From: Blastomonas sp.
Lineage (GTDB): Bacteria; Pseudomonadota; Alphaproteobacteria; Sphingomonadales; Sphingomonadaceae
NCBI RefSeq assembly: GCF_030373265.1
Contig: NZ_JAUCZC010000014.1
Coordinates: forward strand, 43,617-107,616
Direction of reading: 5' to 3'
DNA length: 64,000 nucleotides
The notes below the pieces were generated by a model, which saw only the letters and a program-made list of their open reading frames with translations, was not told the DNA's origin and did no database searches. Made by a program: the position numbers and the translations under genes. Below, in pieces: positions 1-8,052 of this stretch (position 1 is the stretch's first letter; each line of letters starts with the position of its first letter).

Positions 1-187
1 CGAAGAAGTCCACCCATTCCGCGCTGGGGGCGCTGCAGCTCTGGTTGAGCTCGAACAGGATATCCGCCTCGTGCGCGCTGATCTTGCCATCGGGCCACAC
101 GGCGCGGCGCAGGGCCAGCGTTTCGTCCGGTCCCAGAGCGCGCGTCTGGGCGATCATCGCAGTCACATCATCAAGAGGTTTGGTCAT
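1..187 (-). CDS. Hypothetical protein, N-terminal part only (runs off window start)
   Basis: The reading frame starts at ATG 187-185 and runs open to the window edge, giving 62 residues that begin MTKPLDDVTAMIAQ. The piece is rich in short acidic helices. The segment LRRAVWPDGKISAHEADILFELN looks like a TerB or EF-hand-like helix pair, but I cannot assign a family from so little. Divergent from the EEP lipoprotein gene at 300. The start is chosen because it is the only ATG in this frame. Real gene likely, function unknown. Confidence 0.6.
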   Translation of the reverse strand, partial: MTKPLDDVTAMIAQTRALGPDETLALRRAVWPDGKISAHEADILFELNQSCSAPSAEWVDFF

Positions 188-299
188 GGGAATTGCGCCG
201 CCTGCCACTATTGTTGCCGCTGACCATAGCCGGCAACGCTTAACGATGGGTTAGGGCTGAATGGTTGCTTCGGTGAGACAGCTTTTCTATCACCGGCAG

Positions 300-1418
300 A
301 TGGCAAAGCCTTTCAAAAGAACGGATATTGCAGCGATCTGCGGGCGGGCCGGGCTCGCCGCAATCGTCTTGGCAACAACCGGGTGCACCAGCAGCCGTAT
401 GCTGGATCGTCACGCCGACTGCGTTGCCCCTACGGCTTTGCCCACCGTGAGGCCGATGCCTCAGGACGAAAAGGCGGTGCGGCTGAGCGTGCTGATCTAC
501 AACGTCGAAGGGCTGCCATGGCCGGCGCGCAAGAACCGGGAGCCATCGCTTCGTCGAATCGGCGAGACGCTACAGACGATGCGGGCGAAAGGCACGGGGC
601 CGGATGTCGTGATGCTGCAAGAGGCGTTTACCCCGGCTGCGCGCCATATCCTTGTCCAGGCTGGCTATGCCAATATCGTTTCGGGACCGGGACGACGCAC
701 GCGGCGCAGCATCGCCGCGGCCGACATCGACACCTCGTTCAAGAAGGCGCGGAAACGCAAAAAGGGCGAGCGCTTCGGTCGGCTGCTCAACAGCGGGCTG
801 TACATCGCTTCCGATCTGCCGCTGACGGTGCTGGCGGCGGAGCCGTTTTCGCGCCGGGCCTGCGCGGGATTTGACTGTCTGGCCAACAAGGGCGCGCTTG
901 TCGCCGAGGTTCATGTCGGCGGCATGCCGCAGCCCCTCGTGCTGTTGACAACGCATCTCAACTCCCAGCGCGCGGCCCGAGTTTCCTTGGGGCGCGCCCG
1001 CGAGGCGCATGGCTATCAGATCGACGAAAACGCCCTTTTGCTGGATGAGGTGCGCGAGCCGTCCTCGCCACTGATCCTGGGAGGCGATTTCAACATGCGC
1101 GGCGACATCAGCCGCTTTGAGGCATTTGCAAACGCCCAGCCGTATCGGATCGTCCATGAATTCTGTATCAGCCAGCCTGACGTCTGCGCCGCGAAACTGT
1201 CGTTCGACGGCGACGAGCCGTGGCTCGATACCCAGGATCTGCAAGCGTATGACCATGGCCGTGCCATCGCCATGGTTCCGGTTGAAATCGCTGCCATGTT
1301 CGACGGGCTGAGAGGCGAGCGTTTGTCCGATCACGACGGGCTGCTGGTCACCTACGAAATGCGTTGGCCATCCGCTCTTGGCAATTCCACGCCTCCTGTC
1401 CCGGTCTGCAGCATCTGA
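300..1418 (+). CDS. Endonuclease/exonuclease/phosphatase (EEP) family lipoprotein
   Basis: 372 residues from ATG 300. An upstream in-frame ATG at 261 exists, but the 300 start puts a proper lipoprotein signal at the N-terminus: basic MAKPFKR, a hydrophobic stretch, then a lipobox ending in Cys (LATTGC) near residue 29. EEP-family metal and catalytic motifs follow in order: VVMLQEAF (metal Glu), TTHLNSQ, GGDFNMRGD, and LSDHDGLL near the C-terminus. The family includes DNases, sphingomyelinases and phosphoinositide phosphatases, and the substrate cannot be told here. An exported, membrane-anchored phosphodiesterase is the safest reading. Convergent with the DUF1295 gene, with 3 bases between them. 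Confidence 0.82.
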   Translation: MAKPFKRTDIAAICGRAGLAAIVLATTGCTSSRMLDRHADCVAPTALPTVRPMPQDEKAVRLSVLIYNVEGLPWPARKNREPSLRRIGETLQTMRAKGTGPDVVMLQEAFTPAARHILVQAGYANIVSGPGRRTRRSIAAADIDTSFKKARKRKKGERFGRLLNSGLYIASDLPLTVLAAEPFSRRACAGFDCLANKGALVAEVHVGGMPQPLVLLTTHLNSQRAARVSLGRAREAHGYQIDENALLLDEVREPSSPLILGGDFNMRGDISRFEAFANAQPYRIVHEFCISQPDVCAAKLSFDGDEPWLDTQDLQAYDHGRAIAMVPVEIAAMFDGLRGERLSDHDGLLVTYEMRWPSALGNSTPPVPVCSI

Positions 1419-1421
1419 CCA

Positions 1422-2234
1422 TCAGCCTTGCCTGGGTGGCAGCGGAAAGAAGGACGAGGTGCGCGCGATATAGTCCGCATAATCGGGGCGCGTCTTTTTG
1501 AGGCCGCGCTCCAGCATGGCTGCGCCGCTCCATTTGACGAGGGTGAAATTGAGGAACACAGGGCCAATCAGGCTTGCAACGCCGATGTCCCAGCCAGTGG
1601 AGAGCGCGATCAGCCAGATGCCCCACCAGGTGCAGGCATCGCCGAAATAATTCGGGTGGCGGGTGTACCGCCACAGTCCGGTGTTCAGCACCTTGCCGTG
1701 GTTGGCGGTATCGGCGCGAAATCGTTCGAGCTGCCAGTCGCCGATCGTTTCGAAAGCAATGCCGACCAGTGCGACGATCGATCCCAAAATCGCCAGCGCG
1801 TTTGCGTCGCCGCCGCGCCATATGCCGAGTTGAGCAGGCAGGCATACCATGAACAGCAACGGGCCCTGGAGCAGGAAGACCTGCAGCAGGGCCGTCTTGG
1901 CAAAGCTCCAGCCCTTGTTGTCCTGCGCCGATGCGATGACCCTGGCATAGCGCGGGTCCACACCATTGCGGCGCCAGCGGATGAACAGGTGAATACCGAG
2001 GCGCAGGCCCCAGGCCATGGTGAGCGCAAGGAGCAGCAGGGACGCAGGCGAGGCGGCGTTGGTCAGCCAGAAGGTTACCGCTGCCAGCAGAACCATCCCC
2101 AGTGGCCAGACGGCGTCGATGAAGGAGACATCCCTGATCGCGACAGCCACGCCCCACAGCACGATCATCACGCCGACGATCAGCACCAGATTGTGCAGCA
2201 GCAGCGCAAGCGCCTCGGTCACCGGCAATGTCAC
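1422..2234 (-). CDS. DUF1295 family integral membrane protein (steroid 5-alpha-reductase-like)
   Basis: 270 residues, mostly hydrophobic, with about six membrane segments. The C-terminal half carries the family signature RYTRHPNYFGD followed by WWGIWL, which in the steroid-reductase/isoprenylcysteine methyltransferase superfamily lies near the cofactor site. Members are predicted NADPH-dependent reductases, but most have no tested substrate. The ATG (2234) overlaps the stop of the upstream acyltransferase by 4 bases (ATGA), so the two are probably translated together. A shared role in lipid metabolism is possible but inferred. Confidence 0.85.
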   Translation of the reverse strand: MTLPVTEALALLLHNLVLIVGVMIVLWGVAVAIRDVSFIDAVWPLGMVLLAAVTFWLTNAASPASLLLLALTMAWGLRLGIHLFIRWRRNGVDPRYARVIASAQDNKGWSFAKTALLQVFLLQGPLLFMVCLPAQLGIWRGGDANALAILGSIVALVGIAFETIGDWQLERFRADTANHGKVLNTGLWRYTRHPNYFGDACTWWGIWLIALSTGWDIGVASLIGPVFLNFTLVKWSGAAMLERGLKKTRPDYADYIARTSSFFPLPPRQG

Positions 2235-2869
2235 AGATGGCTATCCTTGATAATGTCGATCCCTGCGCGATCGGGATGGCGCGGGGTCACGCTTTTGTAG
2301 AATTCCATGATTTGTTTCATATCTTCGGCGTAATCGCCGGTCGGCATGATCGCTGGACCAAGACCGCCAACCTTGCGGCCATAGTCCATCAGGCCGCACA
2401 CCAGCGGCACGTGCGCAGCCAGCGCGATCTGATAAAAGCCTGTGCGCCACTGGCGGACGCTGCCGCGGGTGCCTTCGGGTGCGATGGTGAGGACGAATTC
2501 GTCGCGCAGGGCGAACTCCTCGACCATCTGCTGCACCTGGCCACGATTGAAGCTGCGCTCGACCGGGACGCCGCCCATGTCGCGCATGAAGCGCCCCAAT
2601 GGCCAGCGAAACAGCGACGTCTTGGCCATGAAGTGCGCCTTCACCCCCAGATCGGTGGTGAGGCCCAGAAAGTACAGGAAATCCCAATTGCTGGTATGCG
2701 GCGCCGCGATGATGACGAAGCGGCGCGGCTCGGGGACCACGCCTTCGGCACGCCAACCATGGCTGCGATAGAGCAGAAGAAGCAGTCGGCGGACCAGCCG
2801 GGACAGCAAGGATGGCGGACGGTCGTTCGTGCGAGGCGGCCACGCCCCGGTGTGCAACTCGATATCCAT
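2231..2869 (-). CDS. PlsC-like 1-acylglycerol-3-phosphate acyltransferase family protein
   Basis: 212 residues from ATG 2869. An upstream in-frame ATG at 2941 would add a 24-residue tail with no family character. The acyltransferase motifs are clear: APHTSNWD (the H-x4-D catalytic motif), the substrate-binding segment GGVPVERS, and APEGTRG. The family transfers an acyl chain to lysophosphatidate or related lysolipids at the inner membrane face. The acceptor is not certain, because this short branch is diverse and also includes ornithine-lipid and hopanoid-linked enzymes. Overlaps DUF1295 by 4 bases. Confidence 0.82.
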   Translation of the reverse strand: MDIELHTGAWPPRTNDRPPSLLSRLVRRLLLLLYRSHGWRAEGVVPEPRRFVIIAAPHTSNWDFLYFLGLTTDLGVKAHFMAKTSLFRWPLGRFMRDMGGVPVERSFNRGQVQQMVEEFALRDEFVLTIAPEGTRGSVRQWRTGFYQIALAAHVPLVCGLMDYGRKVGGLGPAIMPTGDYAEDMKQIMEFYKSVTPRHPDRAGIDIIKDSHL

Positions 2870-2984
2870 GTACCGCCCCCCTGTCCCGGCCTCTCTGCCA
2901 GATACGGGAGGCAGAGTGCATAAGATGCAGCCCACAGGCAAATGATATCGATGGGTGTCGAAGCGCTAAGCTGCGTGCGGGAAT

Positions 2985-3329
2985 TCAGCCGGTCAACAGC
3001 GCGCTCAGACGCTCACCGAGGGCGCGTGCGTCGCCTGCCACATGCACCTGCTTGTTGCGGGCGGTTTCGCCCGATTGAACGGCGACGTCACGCTTGCGCA
3101 CCGCGAGCGCGGCCGCCAGCAGATCGATAAGGGCTGCGTTGGCCGCGCCTTCGGCGGGCGGTGCTGCGATACGGACAAGCAGCACCGCACGGCCATCGGC
3201 ATCCTGCCCGGCTCCAGCGATCCGACTTCGGGCAGCCCGTGGGGTCGCCCGGACGGCGATGACAACCCCGCCCGGCGCATCGCGCCAGGGCGGGGCAGGG
3301 GTTGCGGGTCCAAAAGCGTGATCAGCCAG
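2985..3329 (-). CDS. DUF167 (YggU-like) protein, probable CTG start
   Basis: The conserved DUF167 core is complete only if translation begins upstream of the first standard start codon. GTG at 3185 would cut off the first beta strand. Reading back in frame gives VVIAVRATPRAARSRIAG, the expected N-terminal strand and loop, continuous with APPAEGAANAALI and SGETARNKQV. Between the in-frame stop at 3336-3338 and the core there is no ATG, GTG or TTG. The only near-cognate initiator ahead of the core is CTG at 3329-3327, with AAGGGA about 9 bases upstream. That gives 114 residues. The function of this small soluble alpha/beta family is unknown. It follows the DUF885 gene by 6 bases. Confidence 0.7.
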   Translation of the reverse strand: MADHAFGPATPAPPWRDAPGGVVIAVRATPRAARSRIAGAGQDADGRAVLLVRIAAPPAEGAANAALIDLLAAALAVRKRDVAVQSGETARNKQVHVAGDARALGERLSALLTG

Positions 3330-3335
3330 CGCGGT

Positions 3336-5153
3336 TCATCCCTTGGTCGCGATGATCCAGCGGTTGATCTTGTCCTCGAGCACGCTCATCGGCAGCGCCC
3401 CGGTGTTGAGCACCTGGTCGTGAAATTCGCGCGGGTCGAATTTGCTGCCGAGTTCGGTCTCAGCCTTGGCCTTGAGCCGCTGGATCGTCAGCGCGCCGAT
3501 CTTGTAGGCGAGCGCCTGGCTGGGAATGGCGATATAACGTTCGACCTCGGCGGTGGCGTCGGTCTCACCCATCGATGAGTTGTCGAGCATATATTTGATC
3601 GCCTGCTCACGGGTCCAGCCCTTGGAGTGGATTCCGGTATCGACCACCAGCCGCATCGCGCGGAGCATTTCGTCATCCAGATGACCGAAGCGCTGATAGG
3701 GATCGGTATAGAGTCCCATCGGATAGCCCAGTTTTTCCGAATACAACGCCCAGCCCTCGACATAGGCGGTGTTGCCGCCGAACCGCATAAATGCGGGCAA
3801 TGCCTCGTTTTCCTGCGCCAGGCTGATCTGGAAATGGTGCCCTGGTGCACCCTCGTGCAGATACAGCGTGGTGATTCCCGGGGTAGTGCGGCTGGGCAGG
3901 TCATAGGCGTTGAAATAGAAGATGCCGGGACGCGATCCATCGGGGTTGCCCGACTGATAGCTGCCGCCCGCCTCGAACTTCTCGCGGAATTCTTCATAGG
4001 GCCGGATCTCGAGCGGAGTGATCGGCAGCACCTTGAACTGGGTCGCAATCTGCGCATCGACCTTTTTGCCGATGTCGTAATAGCTCTGGGTCAGGCCCTC
4101 GCGGCTTTCCGGCTTGAACTTCGGGTCGGTGCGAATGTGATCGAAGAATTCGCCAAGCGTGCCGTTGAAGGCAACCTCGGCCTTGATCGATTCCATCTCG
4201 GTGAGGATGCGCTTGACTTCGCTCAGTCCCAGATCGTGCACTTCGTTGGCGGTCAGCGGCAGGGTGGTGGTCTGCTCGATCATATAGGCGTACAGTTTTT
4301 CGCCGCCCTTCATGTACTTCAGTCCGACGCCTTCACGCGCATCTGCCAGATAGTCATCGGCCAGATAATCGCGCAGCCGCTGATAGGCCGGGAAGATCTC
4401 TTCGGTAATGACCCTGCGATATTCCGCCGTGAATCGCGCCTTGTCGGCCTCACTGAAGTCCGCCGGAAACGTCTTGATCGGACCGTAATAGGGCGAGTCT
4501 TCCGGCGCCTGCTTGAGCTGGGTTTCCAGCTGCTCGATCACGTTGCGGATGGTCAGTTTCGTCTCGAATACACCCGAAGCCTGTCCCTCCTTGAAACGGC
4601 CGATCGACCGGTCGAGCAGGAGGACGAATTCCTTGTGGCGCTTGAGGTTGTTCTCATAGTCCACCACCGTCTTGAAGGGCGCGGTCCCGGTTCCCGAAGC
4701 GAAATTGGGGTAGAAGGTGTGGAAGCCGAAAAAATGGTTGAGCGGCCGAACGGCGGTCAGGGGGAGATACTCGGGCGACAGGCCCTTGAGTGTGTCCTTC
4801 TGGTTGCGCGTAAAAATGTCATACGCAATCTGGTTGGTCGGCGTCAGCTTTGCGCGATCGATGTTTGCCAGTGCGGCCAGATTGGCTTCGGCAGCCTTGC
4901 GTTCACCATCGTAATACGCGTCCGAAACATAATCGCCGAGCTGATCGGCATAGCGCAGATCGCCGCGAAAAAGACCGCCGATGGGATTGCGCTTGAGCTG
5001 GGCTTCGTCGTCCGCCGCGAACAGGGCGGTCAGCCGAGCATCTTCCGACTGGGGTGCAGCCTGAACCGAAGGCTGGCTCAGCGCGGGGGAAAGCGCCATC
5101 GGCGCGAGCGCAGCACTGGCGAGAAGCAGAATTGTCTGGCGGAACGACGGCAT
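3336..5153 (-). CDS. DUF885 family secreted metallopeptidase-like protein
   Basis: 605 residues, the normal length for this family. It starts with a signal peptide (MPSFRQTILLLASAALAPMA, cleavage likely after ALSPALSQ). The family's presumed zinc site HEGAPGHHFQ lies near residue 435, followed by the conserved GNTAYVEGWALYSEKLG. Members are periplasmic or outer-surface proteins presumed to be peptidases, and several sphingomonad genomes carry multiple copies. No substrate can be inferred. It is the first gene of a minus-strand group leading into DUF167. Confidence 0.88.
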   Translation of the reverse strand: MPSFRQTILLLASAALAPMALSPALSQPSVQAAPQSEDARLTALFAADDEAQLKRNPIGGLFRGDLRYADQLGDYVSDAYYDGERKAAEANLAALANIDRAKLTPTNQIAYDIFTRNQKDTLKGLSPEYLPLTAVRPLNHFFGFHTFYPNFASGTGTAPFKTVVDYENNLKRHKEFVLLLDRSIGRFKEGQASGVFETKLTIRNVIEQLETQLKQAPEDSPYYGPIKTFPADFSEADKARFTAEYRRVITEEIFPAYQRLRDYLADDYLADAREGVGLKYMKGGEKLYAYMIEQTTTLPLTANEVHDLGLSEVKRILTEMESIKAEVAFNGTLGEFFDHIRTDPKFKPESREGLTQSYYDIGKKVDAQIATQFKVLPITPLEIRPYEEFREKFEAGGSYQSGNPDGSRPGIFYFNAYDLPSRTTPGITTLYLHEGAPGHHFQISLAQENEALPAFMRFGGNTAYVEGWALYSEKLGYPMGLYTDPYQRFGHLDDEMLRAMRLVVDTGIHSKGWTREQAIKYMLDNSSMGETDATAEVERYIAIPSQALAYKIGALTIQRLKAKAETELGSKFDPREFHDQVLNTGALPMSVLEDKINRWIIATKG

Positions 5154-5438
5154 TGGTGTGGAACCTTTCAGGTCACATGGAGGAGCACGCCTGAAACATC
5201 GGGCAGGCTGCAGATGGTGTGCGCTATCACGTGGTTAATCGCACAGCAATCTGGCCGTTAATGCACTGGTCGATATCTGGGGTGCGTTTGCAGAAATCCG
5301 GTGATGCAAACGGGATGAATCGAGCGTTTCGATTAACATGCATCAACTAATCGATGAAACTTTATGGCGCACCACGGGTTTGATATTGCAAGCACCGTCC
5401 ATAGGGGACAGTGACAGGAACCTTGAAGAACCATTGTT

Positions 5439-5846
5439 ATGACCGCCCGTATCCTCATCATTGAAGACGAATTTCTCGTCGCGCTCGACATGCAGGTCGG
5501 GCTGGAAGATGCGGGGCATGAAGTGGTGGGCGTCGGCGATGACTGGTCATCTGCGATGCGCCTGGCTCAGCTTCTTCCTGACGTCGCGCTGGTCGATATC
5601 AATCTTTGCGATGGGGCAACCGGACCGGCCATCGGGTCCTGGCTCGGCCAGGAGATCGGCTGCACCGTCATCTTCGTGACCGCCAACCCGCGTCAGATCG
5701 ACATTCCCATTCCTGGTGCCCTGGGCGTCATGATCAAGCCAGTCGACAGCCGTCAGGTCGTAGAAGCAGTCGACTTCGCGGTCGCTGCCCGCAGCGGTGG
5801 CCAGACCCCGACCCCGCCGCCGGGATTGATGCTGCTGGCATCCTGA
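5439..5846 (+). CDS. Single-domain response regulator (receiver only)
   Basis: 135 residues comprising one CheY-like receiver and a short Pro-rich tail (TPTPPPG). The acidic pocket is E9-D10-E11, the phospho-acceptor is D53 in LVDINL, the switch Thr is T81 in VTAN, and the conserved Lys-Pro is K100-P101. All needed residues are present. There is no output domain, so it must act through a partner. The convergent HWE histidine kinase 38 bases away is the obvious candidate, since HWE kinases often pair with stand-alone receivers in alphaproteobacteria. The pairing is inferred. Confidence 0.9.
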   Translation: MTARILIIEDEFLVALDMQVGLEDAGHEVVGVGDDWSSAMRLAQLLPDVALVDINLCDGATGPAIGSWLGQEIGCTVIFVTANPRQIDIPIPGALGVMIKPVDSRQVVEAVDFAVAARSGGQTPTPPPGLMLLAS

Positions 5847-5884
5847 ATGTCAGGCTCGGTGCTGCGATAGCTGCCGCGTCGAGG

Positions 5885-6988
5885 TCAGACAGGCGCACCA
5901 TCGACGCGGCGTAACCGACCCGCCGACATCTGCATATCGACGCGCAGGCCTTCGCTCAACCAGTGCCTTTCAATGCCACCGGCCAGCTGCTGCGAAATCG
6001 CGAGCTGGACAAGCCGAGTGCCGAAGCCGGTTTCCGCAGGCTCTCCGGCAATTTCAGGCCCATCCCGTTCGGTCCAGCTCACCTGCACAACGTCATCATT
6101 CTGCGCGATGCTGATGTCGACCCTGCCATGCTCGGACGACAGCGCGCCGTATTTTGCTGAGTTTGTCGCCAGCTCGTGGAACACCAAGGCGATCGGGGTG
6201 GCACTGCGGTCATCAATGGCGGGGTCATCGCCCGTGAGCACCAGTCGGCCTTCCCCCAAGGCGGGGTAGGCCACCAGGATCTCGGTGAGCAGGCCCTGCA
6301 ATGTCGCTGCTATGGATACTGGCCGCGACAGCTCGCTATGCGGTCTGGCAAACTCGTGCGCGCGGCCCAGTGCGGCAATCCGGTCCTGAAGCTCTGCAGC
6401 GAGCGGTTTCAGCTCCGGGTTCTGACGCGCGGACATTCCGATCAAGCCGTTGATCACCGCAAAGATGTTTTTGATCCGATGGCTGAGTTCGCGGCTGAGA
6501 ACCTCGTTCTCTTCGGCGATCATCTTGGAGTCGTGGATGTCGGTGCAGGTTCCGATCCAGCGGACGATGTCGCCCTTCTCGTTGCGCAGCGGGAGCGCGC
6601 GTCCCAGTGTCCAGCGGTATTCGCCGCTGTGGTGGCGCAGGCGATAGGTAATCTCATAAGGCTCGCCGGTTTCGAGCGAACGGCGCCACACGTCCCAGGC
6701 GTGCGGCTGGTCGTTGGGATGAAAGACGTCGTTCCATCCCTCTCCGTCAGTCGATCCAGCCGGAACACCGGTAAATTCATACCACCGGGCGTTGTAATAA
6801 TCGTGAAACCCGTCGGGCAGCGTCGACCAGACCATTTGCGGCATCGCATCGGTGAGAATCCGGAACGCGGTGTTCATCCGCAATAAGGCATCACGGGCGG
6901 CCAGCAGCGATCCCTCGGAACCATTGCCGAGGGCAGCGGACCCGCCGCTGATACCGAATGCGCGCGCCAGAAAATCTAGATTAGACAT
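5885..6988 (-). CDS. PAS-domain HWE-family sensor histidine kinase
   Basis: 367 residues. A PAS/PAC module covers about residues 40-155 (MVWSTLPDG, then RLRHHSGEYRW, then GTCTDIHD). The dimerisation box ELSHRIKN puts the phospho-accepting His at 170. The ATPase region has HELATNSAKYG (N box) and the W-x-E signature SWTERDGP that defines HWE kinases, then GFGTRLV. There is no membrane segment, so the sensor is cytoplasmic. The missing Cys in the PAS core argues against a LOV blue-light sensor. Probable partners are the convergent receiver at 5439 and the neighbouring Crp/Fnr regulator. A short inverted repeat (CTAGC/GCTAG) lies just upstream of the start. Confidence 0.88.
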   Translation of the reverse strand: MSNLDFLARAFGISGGSAALGNGSEGSLLAARDALLRMNTAFRILTDAMPQMVWSTLPDGFHDYYNARWYEFTGVPAGSTDGEGWNDVFHPNDQPHAWDVWRRSLETGEPYEITYRLRHHSGEYRWTLGRALPLRNEKGDIVRWIGTCTDIHDSKMIAEENEVLSRELSHRIKNIFAVINGLIGMSARQNPELKPLAAELQDRIAALGRAHEFARPHSELSRPVSIAATLQGLLTEILVAYPALGEGRLVLTGDDPAIDDRSATPIALVFHELATNSAKYGALSSEHGRVDISIAQNDDVVQVSWTERDGPEIAGEPAETGFGTRLVQLAISQQLAGGIERHWLSEGLRVDMQMSAGRLRRVDGAPV

Positions 6989-7040
6989 GGAGACACTTTC
7001 TAGCGGAGCTAGCCGCCGGAGAACACGGGGGGTAAGCCCA

Positions 7041-7778
7041 TTACGTTTTGGCAGGCGGGAACCAGGTGGAATCGAGCGAACTGAACCGGTCGACGAACCG
7101 CGCCAGATCGACCAACCCCTGCTCGTCCAGCAAAGTGACCGTACTGCGGTTGCGCGTGATCAGCTTTTCCTCGGTCATCTGACGGATCAGCCGGTTCACA
7201 TGGACCTGAGTCAAACCCACCGCATCGCCCAGATCGCTCTGGGTGAGCGGGATTCGCACGACCGGATTATGTTCGCCGGTGATCGCGCGCATCCGAGCGG
7301 CGATCGAGAGAAACAAATTGGCGAGCCTCGCCTTGCCCTCGCTGCGGCCCATCGCCCGAAGGCGATCGGAAAGGTCTATGCCTTCCATCTGGCTGATCGA
7401 AAAGAACAAGGCCGCAAGGCGCGGATGGGTCAGAAATGTCTCGCCCAGCGCCGAGCGGGGAAACCGGCAAACGATCATATCGGTGGCCGCAACGATGCTT
7501 GCGGGGGCGTCGCGAAAGGCGATACCGGAGGCGCCGATCAGATCGCCGGAAAAATGGAAGCGCAGGATCTGCCGCTTGCCCTCGGTTACTCGTGTTTCCG
7601 ACAGAGCCCAGCCCTGATGCACGATCAGCAGCTCGGAGACGTCCTCACCCTCCGTCCAAAGCGTGGTGCCAGCAGGATAACTTTTAGGCTCGCGTTCAAG
7701 CTCCGCGATCGCCTCCCGTTCGGACTTCGTGAGATCGAGATAGCGGTTCAAACGGACGACGAAACAGCTGTCGGTCAA
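7041..7778 (-). CDS. Crp/Fnr family transcriptional regulator (TTG start)
   Basis: 245 residues from TTG 7778, chosen because AGGAG sits 8 bases upstream. A longer frame from ATG 7847 would have no SD. A cyclic-nucleotide-binding-like beta barrel covers residues 15-130 (YPAGTTLWTEGE, FHFSGDLIGASG). It is followed by a winged helix-turn-helix with TQSDLGDAVGLTQVHVNRLI as the recognition region. The N-terminal Cys cluster of true Fnr is absent, so it is not an obvious oxygen-sensing Fe-S protein. This subclass is common next to HWE kinases in sphingomonads. The signal is unknown. Confidence 0.87.
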   Translation of the reverse strand: MTDSCFVVRLNRYLDLTKSEREAIAELEREPKSYPAGTTLWTEGEDVSELLIVHQGWALSETRVTEGKRQILRFHFSGDLIGASGIAFRDAPASIVAATDMIVCRFPRSALGETFLTHPRLAALFFSISQMEGIDLSDRLRAMGRSEGKARLANLFLSIAARMRAITGEHNPVVRIPLTQSDLGDAVGLTQVHVNRLIRQMTEEKLITRNRSTVTLLDEQGLVDLARFVDRFSSLDSTWFPPAKT

Positions 7779-8008
7779 AGATTGGTCTCCTGCGGTACAG
7801 ACACTGTGGCAACACCCCGCAGCGTCTCCAGATGCATTTCCAAACACATGCCCGGCATCGCCATGATAGGTGTTTGAGATTAATTATCCAGAAATTTCAA
7901 CAAATTAACCTATGTTATAAACTCTTTTCACCAGCTAAGAGAACCAACGCGCAATGCCGCAAAGCGATCCTGCAATTCATTCGTTGCGTCGCGCACCCAA
8001 TTGCATAG

Positions 8009-8021
8009 TGTTGCTGCAACA
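8009..8021. promoter_or_regulatory. Perfect inverted repeat upstream of acyl-CoA ligase gene
   Basis: TGTTGC-T-GCAACA, 6-bp arms with a 1-base centre, 32 bases before the ligase ATG and inside an otherwise AT-rich gap (7860-7920). Position and symmetry fit a repressor operator. The binding protein is unknown. Confidence 0.4.
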
Positions 8022-8052
8022 CACAAAAATGCTGTGAGAGGATCGCTTGGAC

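Noticed and set aside
3627..5261. 544-codon frame opposite the DUF885 gene
   Set aside because: Shadow of a recognised family; no SD and no motif.
5416..5439. GGAAC before the response regulator gene as an EcfG promoter
   Set aside because: The following GTT comes after 14 bases, not the 17-18 expected, and it would overlap the start codon.
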